Assembly (NCBI GenBank): GCA_027214125.1
Contig: JAPWHF010000002.1
Location: 186,001 to 250,000, forward strand
Reading direction: 5' to 3'
Origin: Zoogloeaceae bacterium G21618-S1
GTDB lineage: Bacteria > Pseudomonadota > Gammaproteobacteria > Burkholderiales > Rhodocyclaceae
Length of the DNA: 64,000 nucleotides
Shown here: positions 1-9,073 of the stretch, piece by piece
How the letters are laid out: every line of letters starts with the position of its first letter
Position numbering within the stretch: position 1 is the stretch's first letter
Position numbers and translations under genes: made by a program
The notes under the pieces: model-generated
Database searches by the model: none
Seen by the model: the letters and a program-made list of their open reading frames with translations, nothing else
Told to the model about the DNA's origin: nothing

Positions 1-527
1 TCGATGTCGCTCGCCAGGATCTGCACTGGTGGTGTCAGGGTGTTGAACGCCTCGCAGGCGGTCATCGCCAGCGAATAAGGCTCCTCACCGGTGGAAGCCG
101 CGGTACACCAGATTTTGATCGGCTGCCGGTCGCCCAGTTGCTTGAGCTGCTCGGCGAGAATATCGAAATGGTGCGCTTCGCGAAAAAACGAAGTGAGATT
201 GGTCGTCAAGGAATTGATGAAAGTCTCGGCCTCGGCCTTGTCGCGTTCGAGCCTGCCCAGATAGTCCGCGAAGGTTTTATCCCCACACGCGCGCAGGCGA
301 CGCGACAGGCGGCTGTAAACCATGTCTTCCTTGGCACTCGACAGCGAAATGCCCGCGCGCTGATGAATCAGCTTTCGAATCTTGTCGAAGTCAGCCGTGG
401 TGAATTGGAACTCGCGCATCGGCGAGGCCACCTGAATCGGTGACACTCCGCGGGTTCGGCTGGACGAGCTCCCCAGAGATGACGTTCCTACACTGGAGGA
501 GAGGGGGCGCTTGAAGTCTTCAGCCAT
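1..527 (-). CDS. cheR: Chemotaxis protein methyltransferase CheR (N-terminal part, runs off the window)
   Basis: SAM-dependent methyltransferase that methylates glutamates on chemoreceptors for adaptation. The reading frame starts at the ATG at 527 and is still open at position 1, so only about 175 residues are visible. After a Ser-rich leader of about 40 residues comes the CheR N-terminal helical domain (FDKIRKLIHQRAGISL, then YSRLSRRLR) and the start of the Rossmann fold with IKIWCTAASTGEEPYSLAM, the family SAM-binding motif. The start lies only 2 bases after the stop of the PAS chemoreceptor (TGA-GC-ATG), so the two are almost certainly cotranscribed. That receptor ends in a CheR-docking-like pentapeptide. 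The C-terminal half cannot be assessed. Confidence 0.93.
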   Translation of the reverse strand, partial: MAEDFKRPLSSSVGTSSLGSSSSRTRGVSPIQVASPMREFQFTTADFDKIRKLIHQRAGISLSSAKEDMVYSRLSRRLRACGDKTFADYLGRLERDKAEAETFINSLTTNLTSFFREAHHFDILAEQLKQLGDRQPIKIWCTAASTGEEPYSLAMTACEAFNTLTPPVQILASDI

Positions 528-529
528 GC

Positions 530-3397
530 TCAGAACTCCTCCCACTCATCTTCGAGCACGCTGCCGCGCGCGCGCTTGACCTTGGGCAATGGCGCCGCCA
601 CGTGCGCGCGTCGCGTGGTTCGCGTAGGCAAGGTCGCCACTTTGGATCGGCGCGTCGAGGTCGGCACCGGTTCGATCGCGACCGATTCGGCGCTCAGCTG
701 AAACTGGTGGACCACATCCACCAAGGCCCGCGCCTGATCCTCCAGGCTCACCGCAGCAGCGGTCGCCTGTTCGACCAGGGCGGCGTTGTGCTGGGTCACT
801 TCGTCCATCTGGCCAACCGCCTGGGTCACCTGCTCGATGCCGGCGCTCTGCTCACGGCTGGCATTTGCGATATCTGTGACCAGTGCAGTGAGTCGCTTGA
901 AGTTGCCCACCACGGAAGTCATCATCTCGCCGGTATCGTTGACCAATTGCGAGCCGTCTTCGATGGTCCGGGCCGAATCGGCGATCAGCGACTTGATCTC
1001 CTTGGCCGCCTGCGCGCTACGCTGTGCCAAACCCCGCACCTCCGATGCCACCACCGCAAACCCGCGCCCCTGTTCGCCGGCCCGCGCAGCTTCCACCGCG
1101 GCGTTGAGCGCCAGAATATTCGTCTGGAAGGCGATCGTATCGATCACCCCGATAATGTCGCTGATCTTGCGCGCCGAGCTCTGGATGGTCTGCATCATCG
1201 CGACCACTTCCGACATTTTTTCGCCACCCGCCTCGGCCTCGGCATTCGCCGCGACCGCCAATTCGTTCGCCTGGCGAGCACTTGCTGCATTCTGCTGAAC
1301 GGTGGCGTTCAGCTCTTCCATCGAGCTCGCCGTCTCTTCCAACGTGCTGGCCTGCTCTTCGGTCCGACTGGACAGGTCGGCATTGCCGGCCGCGATTTCT
1401 TCGGCCGTGCTATTGACCATGACGGCGCTTTCCTTGATCTGCCCCAACACCTCGCGCAGGCGAGCCACCGTCGTGTTGGTATCTTCCTTGAGCTGCCCAA
1501 GGGTGCCGCCGTACTCGGCCGTAATGGTGCGTGTCAGATCGTCGTTGGCCACACTGTTGAGCACGCCGGCGACGTCGCTCAGCCCCGCATGAATCGTATC
1601 CATCAGGGCATTCAGGTCGCAAGACAACTGGAGGAGGAAGCCGCTCTTGCCCTCTGCCGGCACCCGCTGGCTCAGGTCGCCGTGCGCGGCTGCCTTGACC
1701 AACGCGGCCACTTCCTCTTCGACCGCCACCTCCGCCGTCCGGTCGACCCACTCGATTGCGGTCCCCAAACGGTCGCCTTCGTCATCCAGAACAGGGGTCA
1801 CGGTCAGCCTGAAGGTTCGGCCACCCATATGAATGGTCGCGCAATGGGTAGTGCGAAGCTGCTCAAGCAATCGGCGCTGATGCACCGGTTCCTTGTGGAA
1901 GATGTCGATATTCTGCCCCATCAGACCAGCGGCCGTGAAATGCGGCAAATCCTTGCGAATATCCGCTTCGGCGACGCGGAACATTTCAGCAATGGCGCGG
2001 TTCATGTAGATGACGTTCAGATTCTGATCAGCAATCATCACATTCGTGGCCACATTGTCGAGACCAATCTTGATTCGCCGCGTCTCATCCGCCGCTCGAC
2101 GCGCTTCGCTCAGGTCAACGCCAAGTTTGACCTGCATGCACTGCAGGCCATTGAGTACCGAGCCCAGTTCGTCATGCTGATCCACCTGAATAACTGAGCG
2201 AAAATTGCCTTCGCTGATCTGCCGGAACCCTTCGTTGGCACGCGCCAGGGGTCGGGTCACTGCACGAAAGGTCGTCACACCCATCACCACCAGCACGACC
2301 AGCGCAATCACGCCCCCCGTCACTCCGGTCAAACGCAGCACGGTCGACGACGCCTCGACCGATTCGATGTCGGTCTGAGCCAGTTTATCGAAGGCCGCCA
2401 TCGCCTCGATAATCGACTGGGACACACGCTCATGAGCAGGCAGAAAAACACGGACAAAGTGCTCATTCAAAGCGGCAAAACGCCCATCCCGAAGCATCCG
2501 AACCGCCGGACGCACCCCATTGTCGAGCAACTCGCTGCGGGCCTTGAGAAAGCCATCGACCAGCGCCCGTTCGCGCGCCGGCAAACCCGTCGGCACGCCA
2601 GAGGTCCACACATTCGAAATCACCTCGACATCGTCGTCAATCGCCGCGAGGTGCGCGTCAAGTCCATCGTCGTGCAATGCCCGGCTTGGCGCACTCGGGT
2701 CATGGGCCGCCGCCAAACGAAGCTGCAAACCAATATCGGCAAAACGTTCGTGCACCTGCGCCAGCTTCAAGGTCGGGACCAGGCGCGAGTCATAGACAGA
2801 CGCCATGCCACGCTCAGCGGTCTGAATGCCGAAATAACCGATCGCCGTACCCACCACGATCAGAGCGCACACGGTGAGCACCAGCGCACTCAATCGTTGT
2901 CGAATCGTGATGTTGCCAAGCAGCCTTTTCAAACGTAGCTGCCGTCGGGTAACGATACGCCCACCGTCGAATGCCATGCCCCCTGCCCGCCCTTCACGGA
3001 AGCGCCGATAGATCTCAGTCATCTGGCCGACCATCTGCCGGTCAGCGCGGCTGCGCATGGACATGAAACCGACGATCTGCCCGCCTTCGCGCAAGGGCGC
3101 GACATTGGCCAGCACCCAGTAGTAATTCCCGTTCTTGCAACGATTCTTGATGTAGCCGGTCCATGCGTGCCCGGCTTTCAGGCTGCGCCACATATCCTCA
3201 AAAACCTCGGACGGCATGTCAGGATGACGAATCACGCTGTGCGCCTTGCCAACCAACTCCACCTCTGTGTAACCGCTGACTTCGACGAACGCGCGATTCA
3301 CATAGGTAATTTGCCCTCTGAGATCCGTCATCGAGACGAGCGAAACATCATTCTCGATCTCGGTCTCTCGATCCGTTGGCGGCAAATTGGTTTTCAT
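530..3397 (-). CDS. Methyl-accepting chemotaxis protein with two PAS domains
   Basis: Transmembrane chemoreceptor of 955 residues. Order: Aer-type N-terminal PAS (about 15-120), TM1 (about 169-191), a helical periplasmic sensor (about 192-355), TM2 (about 357-377), HAMP, a second PAS (about 455-570), a further HAMP-like segment, and an MCP signalling domain with the highly conserved hairpin tip (DTIAFQTNILALNAAVEAAR). The last five residues, EWEEF, resemble the xWxxF tether that docks CheR or CheB, and cheR follows directly. I place the start at the ATG at 3397 because AAGGAAAA lies just upstream; an in-frame start at 3442 lacks such a site. A FliA-type promoter lies about 65 bases upstream. 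An Aer-type first PAS suggests redox or energy sensing, but FAD binding cannot be judged by eye. Confidence 0.93.
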   Translation of the reverse strand: MKTNLPPTDRETEIENDVSLVSMTDLRGQITYVNRAFVEVSGYTEVELVGKAHSVIRHPDMPSEVFEDMWRSLKAGHAWTGYIKNRCKNGNYYWVLANVAPLREGGQIVGFMSMRSRADRQMVGQMTEIYRRFREGRAGGMAFDGGRIVTRRQLRLKRLLGNITIRQRLSALVLTVCALIVVGTAIGYFGIQTAERGMASVYDSRLVPTLKLAQVHERFADIGLQLRLAAAHDPSAPSRALHDDGLDAHLAAIDDDVEVISNVWTSGVPTGLPARERALVDGFLKARSELLDNGVRPAVRMLRDGRFAALNEHFVRVFLPAHERVSQSIIEAMAAFDKLAQTDIESVEASSTVLRLTGVTGGVIALVVLVVMGVTTFRAVTRPLARANEGFRQISEGNFRSVIQVDQHDELGSVLNGLQCMQVKLGVDLSEARRAADETRRIKIGLDNVATNVMIADQNLNVIYMNRAIAEMFRVAEADIRKDLPHFTAAGLMGQNIDIFHKEPVHQRRLLEQLRTTHCATIHMGGRTFRLTVTPVLDDEGDRLGTAIEWVDRTAEVAVEEEVAALVKAAAHGDLSQRVPAEGKSGFLLQLSCDLNALMDTIHAGLSDVAGVLNSVANDDLTRTITAEYGGTLGQLKEDTNTTVARLREVLGQIKESAVMVNSTAEEIAAGNADLSSRTEEQASTLEETASSMEELNATVQQNAASARQANELAVAANAEAEAGGEKMSEVVAMMQTIQSSARKISDIIGVIDTIAFQTNILALNAAVEAARAGEQGRGFAVVASEVRGLAQRSAQAAKEIKSLIADSARTIEDGSQLVNDTGEMMTSVVGNFKRLTALVTDIANASREQSAGIEQVTQAVGQMDEVTQHNAALVEQATAAAVSLEDQARALVDVVHQFQLSAESVAIEPVPTSTRRSKVATLPTRTTRRAHVAAPLPKVKRARGSVLEDEWEEF

Positions 3398-3460
3398 GGC
3401 GTTTTCCTTCCAATGAGCAAGCTTTCGGTCGCCCATCGGCATGTTCCTGTATTGAAGCTA

Positions 3461-3487
3461 TTTACGGCCGGTACCGATGCGACTTGA
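3461..3487 (-). promoter_or_regulatory. FliA (sigma-28) type promoter for the PAS chemoreceptor and cheR
   Basis: On the minus strand: TCAAGTCG, an 11-base spacer, then GCCGTAAA. This agrees with the enterobacterial FliA pattern TAAAGTTT-N11-GCCGATAA in spacing and most key positions. Transcription would begin near 3454, about 57 bases before the ATG. Identification is by eye. Confidence 0.65.
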
Positions 3488-3509
3488 ATGCGACACGCCC
3501 GCCGCGAGG

Positions 3510-4013
3510 TCAATCAGCGTCGTCGGTATCGAGCAGCGCCATCTCCCGCGAATGCATCATGCTTTCGATGTCGAGCATGATCAGCATGCGCTCGCCAACC
3601 GTGCCCAGGCCGGTCAAAAATCCCACGCCAATCTGCGAGGAAAAATCCGAGGCCGGATGAATGGCATCTACCGGGAGACTGACCACATCCGACACACTGT
3701 CGACAACGATGCCGACCACACGCGGGCCGATATTGAGAATGATCACCACGGTAAACGCGGTGTACTCCACCCGTCCGACCCCAAACTTGATGCGCAAATC
3801 AACAATCGGAACGATCGTGCCGCGCAGATTGATCACACCCTTGATGAACTTCGGCGCGTTGGCAATCGCAGTGACCGGATCGTAGCCCCGGATTTCTTGC
3901 ACCTTCAGGATGTCGATGGCGTACTCCTCGTCACCCAGAATAAAGCTCAGGAACGCTTGGGAAAATCCGTCCTCATCATGAGGACCGCGCTGTGCCATGC
4001 CTGCGTATTGCAT
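3510..4013 (-). CDS. cheW: Chemotaxis coupling protein CheW
   Basis: Adaptor that links chemoreceptors to the CheA kinase at the inner membrane. The 167-residue protein is essentially one CheW domain, with the typical [42 protein letters not shown] core (residues about 34-75; quoted here only as landmarks) and a conserved VDSVSDVV segment. GAAAGGG precedes the ATG at 4013. The gene lies between cheA and the PAS receptor on the same strand. A hairpin terminator stands between cheA and cheW, and a weak FliA-like box follows it, so cheW may be expressed partly on its own. Confidence 0.96.
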   Translation of the reverse strand: MQYAGMAQRGPHDEDGFSQAFLSFILGDEEYAIDILKVQEIRGYDPVTAIANAPKFIKGVINLRGTIVPIVDLRIKFGVGRVEYTAFTVVIILNIGPRVVGIVVDSVSDVVSLPVDAIHPASDFSSQIGVGFLTGLGTVGERMLIMLDIESMMHSREMALLDTDDAD

Positions 4014-4042
4014 TGCAAAACCCTTTCAAATGCCCAACCCGA

Positions 4043-4069
4043 ACAACGGCAGTTCGGGGTGGCTTCTGA
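4043..4069 (-). promoter_or_regulatory. Possible weak FliA-type promoter for cheW
   Basis: Minus strand: TCAGAAGC, 11 bases, GCCGTTGT. The -10 half and the spacing match the other FliA-like sites in this window, but the -35 half is poor. It is credible mainly because a terminator separates cheW from cheA just upstream. Confidence 0.3.
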
Positions 4070-4085
4070 AGGGTCGGGCGCCAAA

Positions 4086-4116
4086 CGAAAAAAAAGAACG
4101 GCCCGATGTCGGGCCG
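4086..4116 (-). terminator. Rho-independent terminator between cheA and cheW
   Basis: Read on the minus strand, an 18-base hairpin (CGGCCCGA and TCGGGCCG arms, 4099-4116) is followed by a T-rich tract (complement of 4086-4098). It lies 30 bases after the cheA stop and would end or attenuate the cheY-cheA transcript before cheW. Confidence 0.8.
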
Positions 4117-4145
4117 CAAATCAAGCTGCCTGAGAGGAGACGAAA

Positions 4146-6284
4146 TCAGGCAGCCACAGACTGAAGCCGCCGGGCACGGCTGGCCAGCGCGGGCAGATCG
4201 AGAATCATCGCGACGCGGCCATCGCCAAGAATGGTGGCACCGGAAAACCCCTTGATTCTACGGAAATTTGCCTCAAGACTCTTGATGACCACCTGGTGCT
4301 GACCGATCAGTTCATCGACAAACAACGCCGCCTGCGAACCGTCGACATCGATCACCACCATGATCCCGCGGGTCCAATCCACACAGCTGTCGACAACGCC
4401 GAACTCTCGATAGAGCTCGATCACCGGCACATAGCGCCCACGCAAACGAATCAGGCGGGGCACCCCGGAGAGGCTATGAATCATGTCGGCGGTAACTTGC
4501 AGCGACTCAGCTACATGCCCCAGCGGCAGAATGTAGGTCTCACCACCCACGCGCACCGACATGCCATCCACAATGGCGAGCGTGAGTGGCAAACGGACGG
4601 TAAAACGCGTGCCCACGCCGTAAATCGACTGCACGTCGACCCGCCCGCCCATGGCGGAAATATTGCGGCGCACGACATCCATGCCCACGCCGCGCCCCGA
4701 CACTTCCGTCACCACCTCGGCGGTCGAAAAACCCGCCTCGAAGATCAGCATCCAGACCTCGTCATCGCTCAGGCTGTCGGGCGCCTGCAGGCCGTTTTCG
4801 CGTGCCTTGGCGAGTATCCGCGCCCGGTCCAGACCGGCACCATCGTCACCGACCTCGATCACGATATTGCCGCTTTGGTGCGACGCCGAGAGCGTGATCG
4901 TGCCGGTCTCGAGCTTTCCAGCCACACGTCGCTTCTCGGGTGTTTCGATCCCGTGATCGAGGCTGTTGCGCACCAGATGAGTGAGTGGATCAGCGAGGCG
5001 CTCGACCAAGCCTTTATCCAGCTCCGTATGCTCGCCCAGCAACTTGAGCTCCACCTGTTTGCCCAGCTTGCGCGACAAATCTCGCACCACACGCGGAAAG
5101 CGGGAGAACACTGTCGAGATCGGCAACATGCGCACCGACATCACGGTTTCCTGCAGATCGCGCGTGTTGCGCTGAAGCTGGTTGATGCCCGCCAGCAAAC
5201 GCTCGTGGAGCAGCGGGTCAATCCCCTCCGCGGACGCCATCAGCATGGCCTGGGTAATCACCAGCTCGCCGACCAGATTGATCATCAGGTCGACCTTTTC
5301 GACCCCCACACGAATGGATGTATCCGCTCCGCCTTTGGCCGACATGAGCACGTCGGCAGGCGCGGTGGGAGCGACTTCCGGCGACACGGCGGCGCGGGGC
5401 TCGACGGGCGGAAGCGAATCGGTGAAGAAGCCGTAGGCCTCGCCTTCAACACCTTCATCTTCAACGACCGTATCGCGCGCCGCTTCGACAACGGTGCCCG
5501 CCGCAGGATCGGGAAGAGGCGCGAAAAACCCGTACGCGGTATCTTCGCCCGCCGGCGGCTCGCCGCCAGCCGGCGAAATGTCGACCGAACCGGGCTCCGC
5601 CATAAAGTCGAGCACATCGCGCAGGGTGCCGGCGGGCATCATCGAGGTGATCTTCAACCACCACTGCGGGTCATCCGAATCCACCGCGGGCCGCGACACG
5701 ATCTCGACGCCGCCGAGCCGGCCAAGCTCGTCCAGCATGTTGTCCAGCAACTCGGGCTGAGACGCCACATGCGGCTCCGGCACAAAGCGCACATCAAAGA
5801 CACCCGCCTGCAAGACACTTGCACTCGAAGACGCAGCCGGGGTAACGAGCGGTGTCGAAGCGGCGGGACGCTCAGCGACCGGTGCAGATGAATCATCCCC
5901 CTTCAACAACAGCGCCAGGCGCGCAATGATGGCCACCGCTGGCGCGGGATCCGCCGCACCTTCGCCGCGATGGCCGGCGAGCTGGGCATTCAGGATGTCA
6001 CCCGCCGCCAGGCAGGCATCCACCATGTCGGCGGTGAGGGGTCGCGCCCCCTTGCGTACTTCGTCGAGCAAGCTCTCCATCACATGCGTGATGTCGGCCA
6101 TGTCGGAGAAACCAAATGTCGCAGCGGAGCCCTTGATCGAGTGTGCCGCGCGGAACACGGCATTGAGTTCTTCCTCGTCGGGGTGACGCAGATCGATCGA
6201 CACCAGCAGATTTTCGATCTGACCGAGATGCTCTGCGGCCTCGTCGAAAAACACCTGATAGAACTGGCTCATGTCGATAGACAC
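4146..6284 (-). CDS. cheA: Chemotaxis histidine kinase CheA
   Basis: Central chemotaxis kinase that phosphorylates CheY. The 712-residue protein shows the P1 Hpt domain with phosphorylatable His48 (FRAAHSIKGSAATFGF), a P2-like domain (about 160-245), P3 dimerisation helices (about 325-385), the P4 HATPase with the N box (HLVRNSLDHGIE) and glycine boxes (GDDGAGLD, SGRGVGMDVV), and the P5 CheW-like C-terminus. The start is a GTG at 6284: AAGGGAG sits 6-7 bases before it, whereas the in-frame ATG at 6272 would be too far away; this choice also puts the histidine at position 48, as in E. coli. The ribosome site overlaps the end of cheY, so the two genes are coupled. Confidence 0.97.
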   Translation of the reverse strand: MSIDMSQFYQVFFDEAAEHLGQIENLLVSIDLRHPDEEELNAVFRAAHSIKGSAATFGFSDMADITHVMESLLDEVRKGARPLTADMVDACLAAGDILNAQLAGHRGEGAADPAPAVAIIARLALLLKGDDSSAPVAERPAASTPLVTPAASSSASVLQAGVFDVRFVPEPHVASQPELLDNMLDELGRLGGVEIVSRPAVDSDDPQWWLKITSMMPAGTLRDVLDFMAEPGSVDISPAGGEPPAGEDTAYGFFAPLPDPAAGTVVEAARDTVVEDEGVEGEAYGFFTDSLPPVEPRAAVSPEVAPTAPADVLMSAKGGADTSIRVGVEKVDLMINLVGELVITQAMLMASAEGIDPLLHERLLAGINQLQRNTRDLQETVMSVRMLPISTVFSRFPRVVRDLSRKLGKQVELKLLGEHTELDKGLVERLADPLTHLVRNSLDHGIETPEKRRVAGKLETGTITLSASHQSGNIVIEVGDDGAGLDRARILAKARENGLQAPDSLSDDEVWMLIFEAGFSTAEVVTEVSGRGVGMDVVRRNISAMGGRVDVQSIYGVGTRFTVRLPLTLAIVDGMSVRVGGETYILPLGHVAESLQVTADMIHSLSGVPRLIRLRGRYVPVIELYREFGVVDSCVDWTRGIMVVIDVDGSQAALFVDELIGQHQVVIKSLEANFRRIKGFSGATILGDGRVAMILDLPALASRARRLQSVAA

Positions 6285-6295
6285 AACAGGCTCCC

Positions 6296-6661
6296 TTAAC
6301 CGATAACCTTGCGCACCACTTCGATCAGCTTGAGCGGATCGAAGGGTTTGACCATCCAGCCGGTCGCACCGGCCGCGCGGCCTTGAGATTTCATCTCATC
6401 AGACGACTCCGTCGTCAGCATGAGAATGGGCGTGCGCTGATACGACGGCAGTTCACGCAAGGCACGGATCAACGCCAACCCGTCCATACGCGGCATGTTC
6501 TGATCGGTCAGCACAAGATCAAACTGCTGGCCTTTCGCCCGCGCGAGACCGTCGCGCCCATCGACCGCATCCACAACGCTGTACCCAGCGCTCTTCAAGG
6601 TGAAATTCACCATCTGCCGGATCGAGGCCGAATCATCAATGGCGAGTACATACTTGTTCAT
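6296..6661 (-). CDS. cheY: Chemotaxis response regulator CheY
   Basis: Single receiver domain of 121 residues that carries the phosphoryl signal from CheA to the flagellar motor switch. It has the acidic pair D9/D10, the phospho-acceptor D53 (VLTDQNMPRMDG), the conserved Thr in ILMLTTES and the Lys of the KPF motif near the C-terminus. No output domain follows. AGGATAAA lies before the ATG. It sits immediately upstream of cheA and 27 bases after the small chemoreceptor gene, so all three probably share a transcript. Confidence 0.96.
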   Translation of the reverse strand: MNKYVLAIDDSASIRQMVNFTLKSAGYSVVDAVDGRDGLARAKGQQFDLVLTDQNMPRMDGLALIRALRELPSYQRTPILMLTTESSDEMKSQGRAAGATGWMVKPFDPLKLIEVVRKVIG

Positions 6662-6688
6662 GCGGTTTATCCTGTTCGTTCGCCGTGT

Positions 6689-7834
6689 TCAAAACAGTTC
6701 GATGCTGCCACCTGGCGTCGCGCCACGCCCCACCGGCGGATTCGCCGTCCGCGCCGCCAGCGTCCGCAAGGTCTGACCAACGCGCTCGGCACGCCGACAC
6801 ACCGCCGTCACGGCGCCGGCATCGCGCGCCAGCGCAGCGTCATGGGCAACAGCGCCGAGTTCGACCAGCGCCTCACGCATACCCCCCACCCGTCCGACCA
6901 CATGCCCCACAATCTGGGCAACAATGTCCTGAAACTGCAGGGCCTCCACGATTTTCGCCGCCTGCGCATCCAGCAAGGGCGCCGATCCCGGCAGTTCGAC
7001 GGCGGCCTCGGGCATGGCACGCAATTGATCCACCTGCGCTCTCACCGCCCGCACGCCATCGGTGTTCTGCACATTCACCGCATCCATGGCAACCGCCGCA
7101 TCCCCGATCAAGGATTGCATCGCACTCAACACCGCGGCCATTTGTGTGCTGAACCCTTCCGTTCGCTGCGACAGCGCAGTGACCTCCTCGGCCACCACCA
7201 CAAACTCTCGTCCGGCATCCCCCGCACGAGCCGCTTCGATCGATGCATTCAAGGCCAGCAGAGCACTCTGCTTCGCAATCGCATTCACTTCTCCGAGCAA
7301 GGCGTTTGCCTGCGCCGTTCGTGTGCTCAGCGCCTCGGTCAGCACGGCCAATGTGTGGCTGGCCTGCTCATGCGTTGTTTCGGTGTCGAGCACCTGATCG
7401 AGCACCGCCACGGCCTGGCGGAGGGCCGACCGACACACGCTGCTATCGAGCGTTCCCGCGGGCACCAAAGAGGGCAAGGACTTCACCGAGGCATGAAGCG
7501 TTTCGAAACCGTCAGACAACCGATCTACCGCGTCGGCGAGCACGCCAAGCACCTGAGTCGACTCCGTCTCGATGGCCTGAAACTGAGCTTCAAACGCGTG
7601 CACACATGACGCCAGTTCCGCCTGCAGAAGCGCCATGGGTGCCTCGGCATCGTTGGCGGGGTCATCGCCTTGCCTGCGCGCGCTCAACAGCAGCAGAGCG
7701 CCCCACCCCACGGCCACCGCGGCGATACTGGCCCACAGCCACCCGACGAAATCGGGCAGCACAGCGGACACGACGCCCACCAAGAGCGTCCAGACACATC
7801 CGACAACAAGAGCGCGAACCGACCAGTGATGCAT
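6689..7834 (-). CDS. Small membrane-anchored chemoreceptor-like protein (MCP signalling domain)
   Basis: About 381 residues from the ATG at 7834. Two hydrophobic segments near the N-terminus (about 6-25 and 31-50) could form a hairpin anchor with almost no periplasmic domain. The rest is helical, with a shortened MCP tip ([26 protein letters not shown] at about 188-213 as landmarks) and a later FQDIVAQIV segment that resembles similar short receptors. An in-frame ATG at 7873 is possible, but a FliA-type promoter overlaps it and would start transcription near 7865, which favours 7834. It heads the cheY-cheA transcript. The ligand is unknown; without a sensor domain it may be an intracellular or membrane-state sensor. 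Confidence 0.82.
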   Translation of the reverse strand: MHHWSVRALVVGCVWTLLVGVVSAVLPDFVGWLWASIAAVAVGWGALLLLSARRQGDDPANDAEAPMALLQAELASCVHAFEAQFQAIETESTQVLGVLADAVDRLSDGFETLHASVKSLPSLVPAGTLDSSVCRSALRQAVAVLDQVLDTETTHEQASHTLAVLTEALSTRTAQANALLGEVNAIAKQSALLALNASIEAARAGDAGREFVVVAEEVTALSQRTEGFSTQMAAVLSAMQSLIGDAAVAMDAVNVQNTDGVRAVRAQVDQLRAMPEAAVELPGSAPLLDAQAAKIVEALQFQDIVAQIVGHVVGRVGGMREALVELGAVAHDAALARDAGAVTAVCRRAERVGQTLRTLAARTANPPVGRGATPGGSIELF

Positions 7835-7871
7835 TCGAAGTCCCGCAGAAATTAAGCAAGCCGTCATGTCC

Positions 7872-7898
7872 ATAACGTCATGGCTGCGGCTGACTTTA
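7872..7898 (-). promoter_or_regulatory. FliA-type promoter for the small receptor-cheY-cheA operon
   Basis: Minus strand: TAAAGTCA, 11-base spacer, GACGTTAT. It has the same architecture as the motA and receptor promoters. The predicted start near 7865 gives a leader of about 31 bases to the ATG at 7834. Confidence 0.6.
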
Positions 7899-7973
7899 GC
7901 GGGCGTGATGGCCGCCAGGCGGTGGCAACCGAGTCACAAACGAGCCCGCCAGCGGCAAGCTCGATGTCGGCAC

Positions 7974-9038
7974 CTATCGCTGGGAAGGCATAACGATGCG
8001 CGGTCGTCGCTCGCCGTTGGGCAAGGCTTGCGGTGCGATGCGCGGCGGCGGAAGCGCCGGATCAAACGCCGGCGCGGGCGTCCCGGCGGTCAGGCCTTCC
8101 GCAATCTGCTGCTCGTCCGCCCCGTTGGTGACCTGAAGTTTCTCCCGCACACCGCGAACGGCCGCCTCGGCCTTGCGGTTCAGCACAATAATGCTGATGC
8201 GTCGATTGGTCGGATCATAGGGATCGTCAGCCTTGAACGGAATGGTATCGGCCAGACCAACCACCCGGATCACCTTGTCGTCCTCAAGCCCTCCCACCAC
8301 CAGCTCACGACGTGAGGCGTTGGCGCGATTTGCCGACAGCTCCCAATTCGAAAAGCCGCGACTGCCCCCTGCATACTGACTGGCATCGGTGTGGCCAGAC
8401 AGGCTGATCCGGTTCTGCACCTGATTAAGTGCCTTGCCGATAGCGTGCAGCAGGCCCTTGGTATAGGGCTGCAGCGTATCGCTGCCACCGGTGAACATCG
8501 GCCGATTCTGCTCATCCACAATCTGGATGCGCAGCCCCTCCTCGGTGATGTCCATCACCAATTGATCTTTCATCTCCCGGAGCGCCGACGTCGCTTCGAT
8601 CAGGGCCTCAATCTGCCCTTTGAGGTCGACCAACGCGGCACGCTCTTCTTTCTCGAACTGCGCCGCATCATGGCCTTTGGCTTCTACCGACGGGTCGCGT
8701 GCTGCATCCAGGTTGACGGTTTTGTTGCCTTCTACGTCGCCGCGCTTGACCTGCCCCAGCGAACGGGTCAGGTCTTCGCCGCCGCCCATCAGGATGCTGG
8801 AACTGTCACCCGAGCCGGAGCCACCACTCATGCCGACTTTGAGCGGGTTCTGAAAGAATTCGGCAATGCCCTCCTTGTCGCCGTCGGCGGTCGAGCCGAG
8901 CAGCCACATCAGCAGAAAGAAAGCCATCATGGCCGTCACGAAGTCGGCATAGGCGATCTTCCACGCACCACCATGCGCGCCGCCGCCGCCCTTCTTGATC
9001 TTCTTGACAACAATAGGTTGTTGGGTATCGTCACTCAT
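7974..9038 (-). CDS. motB: Flagellar motor stator protein MotB
   Basis: Stator subunit that anchors the proton channel to peptidoglycan. 354 residues: a Lys/Gly-rich cytoplasmic N-terminus, one TM helix carrying the proton-binding Asp32 (WKIAYADFVTAMMAFF; same number as in E. coli MotB), a plug and linker region, and an OmpA-like peptidoglycan-binding domain (about 170-300, with LSGHTDASQYAGG and NRRISIIVL). The C-terminus is Pro-rich. It lies 35 bases downstream of motA in the same operon. Confidence 0.97.
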   Translation of the reverse strand: MSDDTQQPIVVKKIKKGGGGAHGGAWKIAYADFVTAMMAFFLLMWLLGSTADGDKEGIAEFFQNPLKVGMSGGSGSGDSSSILMGGGEDLTRSLGQVKRGDVEGNKTVNLDAARDPSVEAKGHDAAQFEKEERAALVDLKGQIEALIEATSALREMKDQLVMDITEEGLRIQIVDEQNRPMFTGGSDTLQPYTKGLLHAIGKALNQVQNRISLSGHTDASQYAGGSRGFSNWELSANRANASRRELVVGGLEDDKVIRVVGLADTIPFKADDPYDPTNRRISIIVLNRKAEAAVRGVREKLQVTNGADEQQIAEGLTAGTPAPAFDPALPPPRIAPQALPNGERRPRIVMPSQR

Positions 9039-9073
9039 GCGATCGATGTCTCAAGCCCGCAACGCAAGTGCGC

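Noticed and set aside
602-2197. Long plus-strand frame opposite the PAS chemoreceptor
   Set aside because: It is a shadow of the well-supported minus-strand gene: high GC opens antisense frames and it has no family motifs.
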